A DNA stretch of 42,399 bases from assembly GCA_017987115.1 (NCBI GenBank), contig JAGNUG010000022.1, positions 1-42,399 on the forward strand. Reading direction: 5' to 3'. The notes beneath the pieces are model-generated. The model ran no database searches and had not been told where the DNA came from. It saw nothing but the letters and a program-made list of their open reading frames with translations. Position 1 is the first letter of the stretch. The number at the start of each line of letters is the position of its first letter. This DNA is from Flavobacteriales bacterium (GTDB lineage: Bacteria > Bacteroidota > Bacteroidia > Flavobacteriales_F > PHOS-HE28). Positions 32,859 through 41,900 of the stretch are shown here, one piece after another. The translations under genes and the position numbers were made by a program.

Positions 32859-33257
32859 TTACTGTATGAATTTGTCCGGGCGTTCACGTAGCATAGTGAT
32901 CTTCGACATGAACATTGCTGCCATGCGGTCCGCGTTCATATGTGCAAGATCCGCCACGAGGCCTTCGAAGTGTTCACTCACCGTGGCATGAAAAAGCATT
33001 AGCCACCGATCGAAGTGCTTTTGTTCCAACGGCATGGTGGCATGTGGCCGAAAAGGTGCACCGTTGTATGATCCTTCGTTCAGTAGCACCGTTCCCCAAA
33101 AACGGTACATCTTCTCTAAATGCTCGGGCCAACGATCGCCTATTGCACCGTTGAACACCCCTCCAAGTAATGGGTCTATTCGCACCTGGGCGTAAAAGCC
33201 ATCCACCAGTTTCTCGATGTGTTCTCGGGTGGTTATGTCGGTCCGTTTGGATCTCAT
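32859..33257 (-). CDS. Group III truncated haemoglobin
   Basis: A 132-residue protein from the ATG at 33257. Longer in-frame starts lie inside the upstream gene. The core FYAQVRIDPLLGGVF, WPEHLEKMYRFWGTVLL and KHFDRWLMLFHATVSEHF is diagnostic of group III (trHbP). The histidine of KHFDRWL is the expected proximal haem ligand. It is a cytoplasmic oxygen/NO-binding haem protein, commonly linked to microaerobic metabolism and NO detoxification. The ATG overlaps the preceding stop by 4 bases (ATGA). The operon context with an Rrf2 regulator, cbb3 oxidase and ric supports the NO/low-oxygen role. Confidence 0.93.
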   Translation of the reverse strand: MRSKRTDITTREHIEKLVDGFYAQVRIDPLLGGVFNGAIGDRWPEHLEKMYRFWGTVLLNEGSYNGAPFRPHATMPLEQKHFDRWLMLFHATVSEHFEGLVADLAHMNADRMAAMFMSKITMLRERPDKFIQ

Positions 33258-33661
33258 GATGTTTGTTCCCAAAAGAGAGTGAAGTAGAACGCGGCGAAGC
33301 CAACGAAAGCGATCAGTAGGACCCAGACCCAAGAAGGGACGGCTTTCGGGGTTTCCGATCCAGTGATCATGAACACGTCGTTGCGTTCGCTGCCATATGC
33401 GTTGATGGTTATGGGGATCCGGTCATCTATCACTTCGTTCGGCTTCAGTCCCAATACGGTTATGGATGGTCCGTTACGCACCTCGAAGGGAATGGTGCGC
33501 ACGCCTTCAACACCGTTCGTACTGCGCGCAACTATGCGTAAGGTATGCGGGCCGTCCGGGAGTTTCGTGGTGTCGAACAGGAACTTCACTGGTGGCGCGA
33601 ATGAGGCGAATGGCTTGGGGTCTTCATCGAGGAAGAGCTTGATGCTTCTGTCTTCAGCCAT
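33254..33661 (-). CDS. Membrane-anchored Ig-like protein of the cbb3 oxidase cluster
   Basis: A 135-residue protein from the ATG at 33661, which overlaps the preceding gene by 8 bases. A further-upstream start would extend deep into that gene. A beta-sandwich-like domain (~10-90, with KLPDGPHTLRIVARS and IPFEVRNGPSITV) precedes a C-terminal membrane helix (~108-130, VPSWVWVLLIAFVGF). I recall close relatives beside cbb3-type oxidase genes in many Bacteroidota, sometimes mislabelled cytochrome c. There is no CxxCH here. Probably an accessory or assembly factor of the oxidase. Confidence 0.75.
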   Translation of the reverse strand: MAEDRSIKLFLDEDPKPFASFAPPVKFLFDTTKLPDGPHTLRIVARSTNGVEGVRTIPFEVRNGPSITVLGLKPNEVIDDRIPITINAYGSERNDVFMITGSETPKAVPSWVWVLLIAFVGFAAFYFTLFWEQTS

Positions 33662-33920
33662 GATCAGGTTCGTTAAGGATCGTGCGTTTGATGTGGTCCG
33701 CGTTCCGTTCATTCGGCTTTACCAAAAATTTAAGCGCGAGTGCAAATGTTACCAGTACGATAAGTGCAGAGGCCCAAATGATGGGCATGTCCCAATCACT
33801 CTGTGGCCCCGTGCCATGGCTAATACCCTTAAGTACCTTGGGTTGCTGTTTCTGACATACATCGCAGGCCCATGTGGCCATTGATAGTAAGGTCAAACCG
33901 AAAGTAAGTAGCGTTCTCAT
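33654..33920 (-). CDS. Small membrane protein of the cbb3 oxidase cluster (CxxC)
   Basis: An 88-residue protein with a signal-peptide-like N terminus ending at WACDVC (C19, C22), a conserved loop QKQQPKVLKGISHGTGPQSDWD, and one membrane helix (~46-68). The same layout recurs, from memory, next to Bacteroidota cbb3 oxidases. The CxxC could bind copper or act as a thiol pair in oxidase maturation. It overlaps the CcoO gene by 4 bases and the next gene by 8 bases. Confidence 0.78.
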   Translation of the reverse strand: MRTLLTFGLTLLSMATWACDVCQKQQPKVLKGISHGTGPQSDWDMPIIWASALIVLVTFALALKFLVKPNERNADHIKRTILNEPDHG

Positions 33921-34933
33921 TGTGCCAGTGCTGTTTCCGGTGATACGGTGAAACGGATTCCTTTCACGACATCCTCGGTCGTTGCAGGAGCATCGTTACC
34001 GAAATTGGAGCGTACATAGTTCACTACAGCAGTGACCTGTGCATCCGTAAGTGTCTCGGCTTGGGGAGGCATCACGCCAAAGTCAGCACGTGCATCGTAT
34101 CCGCCAAGTATAATGCTGATCATCTGCGAAGGATCTTCATTGTTCACTATTACGCTCCCGGCCAACGGTGGGAATGCCCCGGCCAGCCCCTTGCCATCGC
34201 GCTGATGACATGCAGCACAGACCTGCGAGAAGATTGCACTTCCGTCCGGTAGACCAGCGGCTTCGGTGAGTTTCACCGCCTTTCCATCCGCACCAGGTGA
34301 GGGAAGAAATACTCCAGGTTCAACTCCAGTGGGCAACGGTGCCTGTTTCAAAGAAGTGAGGTAGGCCACGAGGTCATTCGCAGCGGTGGTGGCGATCAGT
34401 TTCCGTCCTGGTTTGCTTAAGCGGTCGGCAGGCACTGGAATAACGGTTTTACCATCCGTAGCTGATGAATCCACTTCCTCAAAGAGCCAACCGTACCGCG
34501 GCATGATAGATTCCTTCACCACCATGCGCGGATCATATAAATGTAATAGATGCCACTGCGCCCCTGGCTGCCGTTGGCCAATGTTCGTGAGGTCCGGACC
34601 CGTGCGTTCGCTGCCCAACAATGAGGGCGATTGCTGCCATACATTGAGTCGCTCCTTGCTGTAGTGGTAGTCGCTTGGCACCGATGGGCGCGATCCCCAG
34701 GTCTTGTCCATTTCAATATTCCGTACTTGCTGGGTGTGGCAAGCCACGCAACCTTCGGCGACATAAATGGCCAAGCCGCGTCGTTCAGCCTCGGTCATTT
34801 TCGGCATGTCCGGTAAGGGGTCCGTGTGTTGCATGCTGTCGGCAGGTGCTACAGCGATCGCTGTGCTTAGTACTACGAATACGATCAGGGAGATATTCAC
34901 CAAACTCGCGTGGTCTTTATGGAAATTGATCAT
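33917..34933 (-). CDS. ccoO: cbb3-type oxidase dihaem cytochrome c subunit: CcoO with fused cytochrome c domain
   Basis: A 338-residue protein with an N-terminal membrane anchor (~10-30), a CcoO-type domain (C62-V-A-C65-H66, TGPDLTNIG, axial SIMPRYGWL M144) and a second class I cytochrome c domain (C239-A-A-C242-H243, axial FGVMPPQ M288). The first half corresponds to FixO/CcoO and the second to one domain of CcoP. No separate ccoP is present. It passes electrons from the quinol-cytochrome c complex to CcoN and faces the periplasm. It starts 4 bases after ccoN. Confidence 0.92.
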   Translation of the reverse strand: MINFHKDHASLVNISLIVFVVLSTAIAVAPADSMQHTDPLPDMPKMTEAERRGLAIYVAEGCVACHTQQVRNIEMDKTWGSRPSVPSDYHYSKERLNVWQQSPSLLGSERTGPDLTNIGQRQPGAQWHLLHLYDPRMVVKESIMPRYGWLFEEVDSSATDGKTVIPVPADRLSKPGRKLIATTAANDLVAYLTSLKQAPLPTGVEPGVFLPSPGADGKAVKLTEAAGLPDGSAIFSQVCAACHQRDGKGLAGAFPPLAGSVIVNNEDPSQMISIILGGYDARADFGVMPPQAETLTDAQVTAVVNYVRSNFGNDAPATTEDVVKGIRFTVSPETALAQ

Positions 34934-34937
34934 GGCA

Positions 34938-36764
34938 TCAATAAGTTTGCATGTTCAATGCAGGTGAAGGTGCTTCGTTTTCCCGCCGGGACATTGTGTA
35001 GAAATTCCAAGCAAAAAGAAGGTGCGAAATGAACATCAACGTACCACCGATAGCGCGCCAGGTCCAGTAGCCTCGTGTGTTCACCACCGTTTCAATGAAT
35101 GGAACATCATTGATCCATGATATGCCTTTCATTGTACCGCCTGCCATAAGGGAAACGGTGTAGGCGAACAGACCGATGAAGGCCAGCCAAAAGTGTGCTC
35201 CCACCATCATCTGCGATGGTTCGCGCCCCGTGATCTTCGGTACGATGGCGTAAATGCAGGCCCACAGGATGAAGGTGATGATGCCATACATGGTCATATG
35301 TGAGTGTGCCACGTTGAAATCCGTGAAATGCCAAACGTGGTTAGTGAAACGGAAAGCTTGCAAACTGCCTTGCGAACTACCGACGAAGTAGTAGATGACA
35401 CCCACCAAGAAGAAGGGTAGCACGTAGCTGCGTCCGATCGCGCTCCAACTTCCGCGCATGGTCATAAGGAAGTTGGTCGTACCCGCGATAACCGGAATGA
35501 ACATGCCCACACTGAAGACGATCGCTACTGTTTGCATCCACCAAGGCAATGGTGAGAATACGAAATGGTGGGTGCCGATCAACGTGTAGAACAGCATTTG
35601 CGTCCAGAACGCAAGAACACCGAGAGAGTAGGAGTAGATCGGTTTGTTCAAGGCCGAAGGGAGGTAGTAGTAGATCAAGCCCAACGTAAAGGTCATGAAC
35701 CACATGCCAACACCTTGGTGCATGTAATAACCTTGAATGATCGTTTCTCCAAGGCCATTCTGGTACCAAGGCATATAACCGATGGTGGCCAGCACAATGG
35801 TCCAGACCAACGATGCAAGGATATACCAGTTGCTAACATAGATCTCTGCGATCTTGCGCCGTTTCACCGTTGCATAAAAGTTATTGAACGTGAGAATGAG
35901 CCCCAACGCGAAGAGCAAAGCGACCGGCCAGATGTATTCGCGGTATTCGCCACCACCGTTGTTGATGCCGGCCATTAAGCAAATGTTGCCGACAGCAACG
36001 GAAAGGTTGATCAGCCACCACGCGCGCCAAGCGTTCTTGTAATTGTGGATCACGGTATTTGACGTGCGTGCGATCACGAAGTAACCCAGCCCGATCATGG
36101 CCAGCGAGGCCCAACCCCAGAACACTGTATTGGTGTGTACGGGCCGCAATCTTCCGAAGGACAACCAAGACACTTCATCCAGATCCGGCCACACGAACTT
36201 CATGCCCAAGTACTGTCCCACCAATGTGCCGAAGACCAACCAGAAAGTTGCTGCACCAATGTACCATAACACGATCTTTCTTAGTTCCGGTTTTATTTCC
36301 AAAGTGGAACGGGCGTAGATCTTCTCGTCCACTAAAGGGTTGTCCGGCTCGCTGGTTGAACCAGAGATCAGCGCGCGAGCATCAAAAGCAAGTGCGTTTC
36401 CTCCGAGTTCATCGCCTTGTAATTTGAAACGTAATGCGGCTTGTCGTTGGGCTTGTTCGCTGGTCAATTCATCCACGTCCAAGGCTAATAATACATGATC
36501 CGGGATGGAATTGCGATTGGCCTTTTTCAATTTGTTCTGTTTCAGGATACGATCCAACTTGGCCGATAGGATGATCATGGCAATGAACATTACTACCAAG
36601 AGTAGACCAAGGGTTCCTATAACACCAGGGCTGGTCAGCCACCCCTCGGTCTTCGCGGTTTGTGCCAGTGCATCTTTGGCCGTTAAAAGAATCCCTGCAA
36701 CCAAAAAAGAACTTCTCGTTCCTTGTTGTGGATATGAATATCCGAAATAGGTGTACATTTTCAT
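34938..36764 (-). CDS. ccoN: cbb3-type cytochrome c oxidase catalytic subunit CcoN, N-terminally extended
   Basis: A 608-residue haem-copper oxidase. Low-spin haem ligands H210 (RPVHTNTVFWGW) and H489, high-spin haem ligand H487 (NVAHSHMTMYG), CuB ligands H349, H399 and H400, and the catalytic tyrosine Y393 in LFYTLIGTHH are all present, the last distinguishing it from nitric oxide reductase. The core begins near residue 160. Residues 1-155 add a signal-like start, one membrane helix (~47-68) and a long polar linker. Its start overlaps the Rrf2 stop by 4 bases. It reduces oxygen to water with high affinity. Genes ccoG, ccoI, ccoS and ccoH are not in the window. Confidence 0.94.
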   Translation of the reverse strand: MKMYTYFGYSYPQQGTRSSFLVAGILLTAKDALAQTAKTEGWLTSPGVIGTLGLLLVVMFIAMIILSAKLDRILKQNKLKKANRNSIPDHVLLALDVDELTSEQAQRQAALRFKLQGDELGGNALAFDARALISGSTSEPDNPLVDEKIYARSTLEIKPELRKIVLWYIGAATFWLVFGTLVGQYLGMKFVWPDLDEVSWLSFGRLRPVHTNTVFWGWASLAMIGLGYFVIARTSNTVIHNYKNAWRAWWLINLSVAVGNICLMAGINNGGGEYREYIWPVALLFALGLILTFNNFYATVKRRKIAEIYVSNWYILASLVWTIVLATIGYMPWYQNGLGETIIQGYYMHQGVGMWFMTFTLGLIYYYLPSALNKPIYSYSLGVLAFWTQMLFYTLIGTHHFVFSPLPWWMQTVAIVFSVGMFIPVIAGTTNFLMTMRGSWSAIGRSYVLPFFLVGVIYYFVGSSQGSLQAFRFTNHVWHFTDFNVAHSHMTMYGIITFILWACIYAIVPKITGREPSQMMVGAHFWLAFIGLFAYTVSLMAGGTMKGISWINDVPFIETVVNTRGYWTWRAIGGTLMFISHLLFAWNFYTMSRRENEAPSPALNMQTY

Positions 36765-37195
36765 CGTTTCAGATATGTTACACCGTTCATCGACCCTTCC
36801 GTTAAGGTGTGTATAGTTGTTTCCTCTAACATGGTGCGCAGATCTTCGCGGATCTTTTTAAAATGAGAGTGCATCGGACATGGTTTTAACGCATTGCAAC
36901 CCTTCAGTCCCATGCCGCAACCTCGATATACGGTATCATCATCGATCGCTTTTACAATGTGGCTCAATTTCACTTTTTTGGCCAAGTAAGGCGGTAGGTC
37001 GAAGCCGCCGGAGGGGCCTTTGTACGATGATACAATGCCTGCCCGTGCCAATTGTTGCAACACTTTAGCCGTGAATGCCTTAGGAGAGTCAGTCCGTTCA
37101 GCGATCGCGTCCAGGCTTAACCGTTCGCCTTTGGAACTAGCTGTGGCGATGACCGCAGTTGCCCTGAATGCGTATTGGCAGGTCTTGGAGAACAT
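36761..37195 (-). CDS. Rrf2-family regulator, NsrR/IscR-like, with Fe-S cysteines
   Basis: A 144-residue protein with the Rrf2 winged helix (LSLDAIAERTDSPKAFTAKVLQQLARAGIV, then YKGPSGGFDL) and three cysteines C93-x6-C100-x5-C106, the Fe-S site typical of NsrR/IscR members. NsrR senses NO by loss of its cluster. The genes behind it (oxidase, truncated haemoglobin, ric) suit that role, so I read it as an NO- or oxygen-responsive repressor of its own operon. The 4-base overlap with ccoN shows cotranscription. A palindrome lies upstream. Confidence 0.9.
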   Translation of the reverse strand: MFSKTCQYAFRATAVIATASSKGERLSLDAIAERTDSPKAFTAKVLQQLARAGIVSSYKGPSGGFDLPPYLAKKVKLSHIVKAIDDDTVYRGCGMGLKGCNALKPCPMHSHFKKIREDLRTMLEETTIHTLTEGSMNGVTYLKR

Positions 37196-37203
37196 TGAGA
37201 TGA

Positions 37204-37244
37204 CAAAGGTAGAACGGAAATAATAATAAAGGATATTTATATCC
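37204..37244 (-). promoter_or_regulatory. Promoter and palindromic operator of the rrf2-cco operon
   Basis: On the minus strand a -7 box TACCTTTG (37211-37204) matches TAnnTTTG. GGATAT-AA-ATATCC (37244-37231, perfect palindrome with 6-bp arms) lies at the -33 region. A TTTA rather than TTTG is at -33. The implied start of transcription is only a few bases before the ATG at 37195. The palindrome placement suits autorepression by the Rrf2 protein. Confidence 0.5.
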
Positions 37245-37464
37245 GAATATAGAAGAATTTTGTTCTTTGGAAGGAGGAGGTAGGTGGAAGTGCTTTGGAT
37301 CCGATTTGAAATGGACCTGCCGTCGCGAACTGATTAATGTCACCTTACTAACCAAGCGTATATACCGAACTTAGCATGCAAGTGACTTTTCACGGTATTC
37401 GTATCCTTTTTGGAAAGTCTACCTTGTTCAGGTTGGCGATCCTTAGTCTTTTATTGTAAGCTCC

Positions 37465-38376
37465 ATGAACTTCATATCAACCATCCAGGAGTGGTTGGTC
37501 GAACACCCGACCTCCTTCAGTCTCTTCAAGTATGGAGCACTGGTTATTGTGGTGATCGTGTTCATCCACTACCTGCGTATTTCACTGAAGCGCATCATTC
37601 CGGACACCACCGTACGCTATCGCTCGCAAAAAGGGATCGAGGTCATCGGATATGTCCTCATCATCCTTCTGACCATCACTTATTTCACCGGCAACGTGCA
37701 GGATTTCACCCTGGCGCTTGGATTATTCTCTGCAGGTGTCGCGTTCACATTACAAGAGCTGATCTTGAGCATTGCGGGGTCGCTTTACATATTCGCAGTA
37801 AAGGTGTATGCTCCTGGTGATCGCGTGGAGATCCATGGGATCAAGGGCGACATCATCGATATCGATAGCATCTACACTACGCTTATGGAGATCGGCGAAT
37901 GGGTGAGTACCGATAATTACAGTGGCCGTATCGTGAAACTCAGCAACGCATTTGTCTTCAAAGGACCGATCTATAATTACTCTCAGGATTTTCCTTTCAT
38001 CTGGGATGAGTTCAACATCATGATCCGCTATGGCTCTGATATGGACATGGCAAAGGCCATGATGATCAAAGTAGCCCAGGAGACGTTGGCCGATTACACC
38101 GCGAGCTCGAAGACCAAATGGCAGCAAGTGGTGAAGAAGTACTACATCGAGGATGCTGTCGTGGACCCTACATTGGCAATGACCCTCACCGATAATTGGG
38201 TGCAGTTCAACCTGCGGTACATCGTGGATTACAAGAAAAGAAGAGCAACCAAGCACTTGCTGAACGAGGCCATCGGAAAAGAGATCGAAGCCTCGAACGG
38301 AAAGATCGTGCTTGCCTCCTCAACTATTGAAGTGGTGCGGGTTCCTGAGATGAAGGTGGATATGCACAAGGGCTAG
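37465..38376 (+). CDS. MscS-family mechanosensitive channel
   Basis: A 303-residue protein with three membrane helices (~20-40, ~62-80, ~85-115). The pore-lining part LGLFSAGVAFTLQELILSIAGSLYIF is followed by the beta domain (VKVYAPGDRVEIHGIKGDIIDIDSIYTTL) and a C-terminal alpha/beta domain. It resembles MscS/YbdG-like small channels that open under membrane tension or on hypo-osmotic shock. Start at 37465 gives a complete first helix. It stands alone, divergent from the rrf2-cco operon. Confidence 0.9.
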   Translation: MNFISTIQEWLVEHPTSFSLFKYGALVIVVIVFIHYLRISLKRIIPDTTVRYRSQKGIEVIGYVLIILLTITYFTGNVQDFTLALGLFSAGVAFTLQELILSIAGSLYIFAVKVYAPGDRVEIHGIKGDIIDIDSIYTTLMEIGEWVSTDNYSGRIVKLSNAFVFKGPIYNYSQDFPFIWDEFNIMIRYGSDMDMAKAMMIKVAQETLADYTASSKTKWQQVVKKYYIEDAVVDPTLAMTLTDNWVQFNLRYIVDYKKRRATKHLLNEAIGKEIEASNGKIVLASSTIEVVRVPEMKVDMHKG

Positions 38377-38983
38377 GGGTTCATGGTCAAGTAACTCAAT
38401 CAATTCTAGCTGAACGTCGAATTCATGGATAGAAAATGAATTGGTATTGTTCATCTTAGGTTGAATAAACACTGAGGATATCATGGGTTTGAATTGCCCG
38501 GTTTTATCCGATTTCTGGAACCTCGTTGGCATTGATCGACCTCTGCTGAATGATCATTGAGTCAGTTCCCTGGTCCGTAATCGAAGATACGCTCTTTCAG
38601 GCCCTGCATATGGAATGTGATCCAATGGAGGAAATCGGGTCGACTTGAATACCTAAGGTCCTGGAATCCCAATAGCGCTTTTTTGAGCAAGTATCATCGG
38701 CTACATCGACGTCCAGGGAGTGATGAACGGATCATTCGGTTCTCACTGAACGTTCAACCATTTGATCAAAGCTCGGACGGATGGTTAAAGCCATCAAAGA
38801 GTGCTTGTAACTCTTTGAGGCTCTATGAGGTATAAAGGTGTACACGTCGACATTATTGGTCTGTTGGTCGACGGAAAGTAAACATCCGATACCATGCCTT
38901 CCGGTCATTTGTATTTAGTTGATAGGCTGATCCATTGCGTCGTTGGGGCCGCTAAGGCAGCGGGACGATCCTGGGTGCAGTTA
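38377..38983. other. Long intergenic region without a clear gene (~600 bp)
   Basis: No reading frame with convincing coding character is found on either strand; the longest are short and unrelated to known motifs. Two GTCGAC hexamers frame a 15-base stretch near 38848-38874. From 38894 an in-frame extension of the giant repeat protein is open, but sequence before 38984 looks non-coding. No promoter could be chosen with confidence. Confidence 0.5.
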
Positions 38984-41900
38984 ATGAAGCATCCCTTGAA
39001 ACTGCGTGCACTGGGCCCGGTACTTGTACTCGTGTCGATCAGTGTAGCAGCTCAAACCACGTACACTTGGACAGGAGCAACAAATACAGCATGGAACAAC
39101 AACGCGAATTGGAGCCCTGCAACAGGATTCCCCAATGGCGCTGATAATGCTGTGATCGTGACTGCTTCGAATCTTCCTGTTCTCGATGCGAATAGGATAG
39201 TGAACAGCCTTATCGTGAGTTCCGGAATCCTCGACCTGAATGTACGGTCGCTTACTCTAACAGGTACGAGTAATTTCAACGGAGGTGCAGTGAACAATGG
39301 AACGCTTGTTCCGAATGTAACCGCGGGTGCCATCACGTTCGCGGGAACATCCTTTACATGTGCTATCACCGGTGCAACGGATATTGTCTATTTCAACGGT
39401 TCTGTCTTCAATGGTCCTGTGACCTTAACAAAGACCAATGGTGGTAACAACTACAGCAACGGCGGAAACACGTTCAATAATACATTGACGCTTACAGCTA
39501 CGGCAGGTCGTCAATACATGTACAATACTTCGAACGATGTGTACAACGGTAATGTCGTGCTCAATAGTTCGGGAACAAGTGGCGGGATCTGGCTAGGACA
39601 AAATACGGGATCCGCTACGTTAGCTTCCGGAATGACATTGAGTATCGGTGGTGGCGGTTTCAGTACTGGTTCGTTGGTTATCGGAAGATTGACCCAGCTT
39701 GGCGCAACCCCACAGAGCATTATTACGACAGGTACATCAACGTTGCACTTCAGGGATGGATCGATGTTCAACGGAGCAGTCACGGGAAGTGCGCCAGGTC
39801 TCTATATTCAGAACACGACATTCAATGCGAATGCAACGTTCAATAAGACCGGAAATACGAATGAATACAGCTCCGGTGGTTGTGTATTCAATGGAACCAC
39901 GGAGTTCTCGAATTCCGGAGTCGGCTTTCTCGCCCTTAATAATACCGGGGTAGATACCTTCAACGGTGATGTGAAATTCAATAGTTCGGGACCCGGTGGG
40001 TTCCGTTTTGGTTTTAGCGGTGGATCCTGGACGCAAGCATCGGGGTACACGATCATGATCGGTGCTGGTGGCTTTAGCGCAGGGGCACTTGGCCTTGGAC
40101 GTTTCACCCAAATAGGGCCGTCGAACATCACACTCGTAACGACCGGTACATCCAGCTTTTTCTATAGCCCGGGAACGATCTTTCTCGGTAATGTGGATGT
40201 TACTGCACCAACGGTCTTTCTGAATGGAGCAACCTTTTTCGGTAGTGCGAAATTCACCAAGACCGGAACCACTAATGATTACAGCACTGGTGGAAATGTA
40301 TTCAACGGTTCAATGGAATTCCTCAACTCCAGTAGCGCGCTCTTTTGTCCGAACTACACTGGGAATGATGTGTTCAACGGACCTTTATTGGTCAATAACA
40401 TCGGTACTGGCAGCATCCGCTTCGGATTGAACGGTGGAACCAGTACGTTGGCAACGGGCAACACCATCAACGTAGGGTCATCCGGATTCAATTCCGGACA
40501 ATTGTTCATCAATGGACTAACCCAGTTGGGGGCCACGCCACAAAATATTTCATTTACCGGGTCAGCAGGAATTCACTTTGGTCTTGGTACCATTTTCAAC
40601 GGCCCGCTTACGGTTGTTTCACCCTCGATAGGCCTCAACGGGTCAACGTTCAATGCGGACATCAACCTCACCAAGACAGGTTCATTGAACGATGTCTGTA
40701 CCGGAGGAAATACGTTCAACGGCACGCTCGATCTGACCAATACATCAACCGGTGCGATCTATTTATATCATTTCGCGAACGACAGCTTCAATGGTAATAT
40801 GCGTTTCGGCAGTACGTCCACAGGGCAGATACTTCTTGGGCAGTCCGCTGGAACCGCGACGCTTGCAGCAGGTTACACCATTGCAGTAGGAGCTTCTGGT
40901 TTCGTGGCCGGTATCCTCAACATTGGAAAATTGGACCAGATAGGTGGTACGGCCCAGGCTCTATCGCTGGGCAATAACGCATCATTGATCTTCAACGCGG
41001 GTACTGTCTTCAGCGGAAATGTAACAGCAAGCACCGGTAGGATCTATCTCAATGGCGCTACGTTCAACGGCAAGTTAACTGCGATCAAGACGGGACCTGG
41101 TAGTGATGCAAGCAATGGAGGGAACGTCTTCAATAACATCGTTGATATCACGAATACGTCCAACGGAATACTTTACCTGTACCATTATTATGACGACACA
41201 TACAGTAATGATATCCTGCTGAGCAATACGTCCGGTGGTCAGATCCTTATGGGGCAGAATACCGGTACGGCCACGTTGGCAGCAACGCGCGTAATTTCCG
41301 TTGGCGCTTCCGGGTTTGCCAGTGGAGTCCTAAGTATCGCACGATTGACACAAATAGGGGCAACAGCCCAGAATTTCGTGCTTGGCAGCCTTGCAACTTT
41401 GACCTTCGGTTTAGGGAATACGTTCAACGGGACAGTATCCAGTACTTCCGGTAGGCTCTATCTGAACGGCACTACGTTCAATGATTCATTCACTGCAGTA
41501 AAGACCGGTTTTGGAAGCGATGCAAGTAATGGTGGGAATACGTTCAATGGTCCAACCGAGATCACGCTTGCCTCAGCGGGGATCATGTACTTGTATCACT
41601 ATTCGGACGATGCATTCAACGACAACCTTCTTTTCAATAACACATCCACGGGGCAGATCCTCATGGGACAGTTTACCGGAAACGCGGTACTAGCAGCGGA
41701 TAAAGTGATCGCAATTGGAGCCGGTGGCTTCACTAATGGAATGCTGAACATTGGTCGATTTACACAAGTCGGACCTACGCCACAGAACCTTTCTTTGGGT
41801 AATGGTGCTGCGCTGGCATTTGGGACGGGTAGTGTGTTCAATGGCAATGTGATCTCCAATTCCGGGTCCTTGTTCTTTCATGGCACCACCTTCAATGGTA

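Noticed and set aside
34938-36764. Possibility that the haem-copper protein is a nitric oxide reductase, given the NO-related neighbours.
   Set aside because: The catalytic tyrosine before the CuB histidine pair (Y393 in LFYTLIGTHH) and the cytochrome subunit type identify a cbb3 oxygen reductase.
38617-38835. Plus-strand 72-codon frame in the long gap after the MscS gene.
   Set aside because: Composition is not protein-like, with no motif, no start signal and no partner gene. Treated as non-coding.
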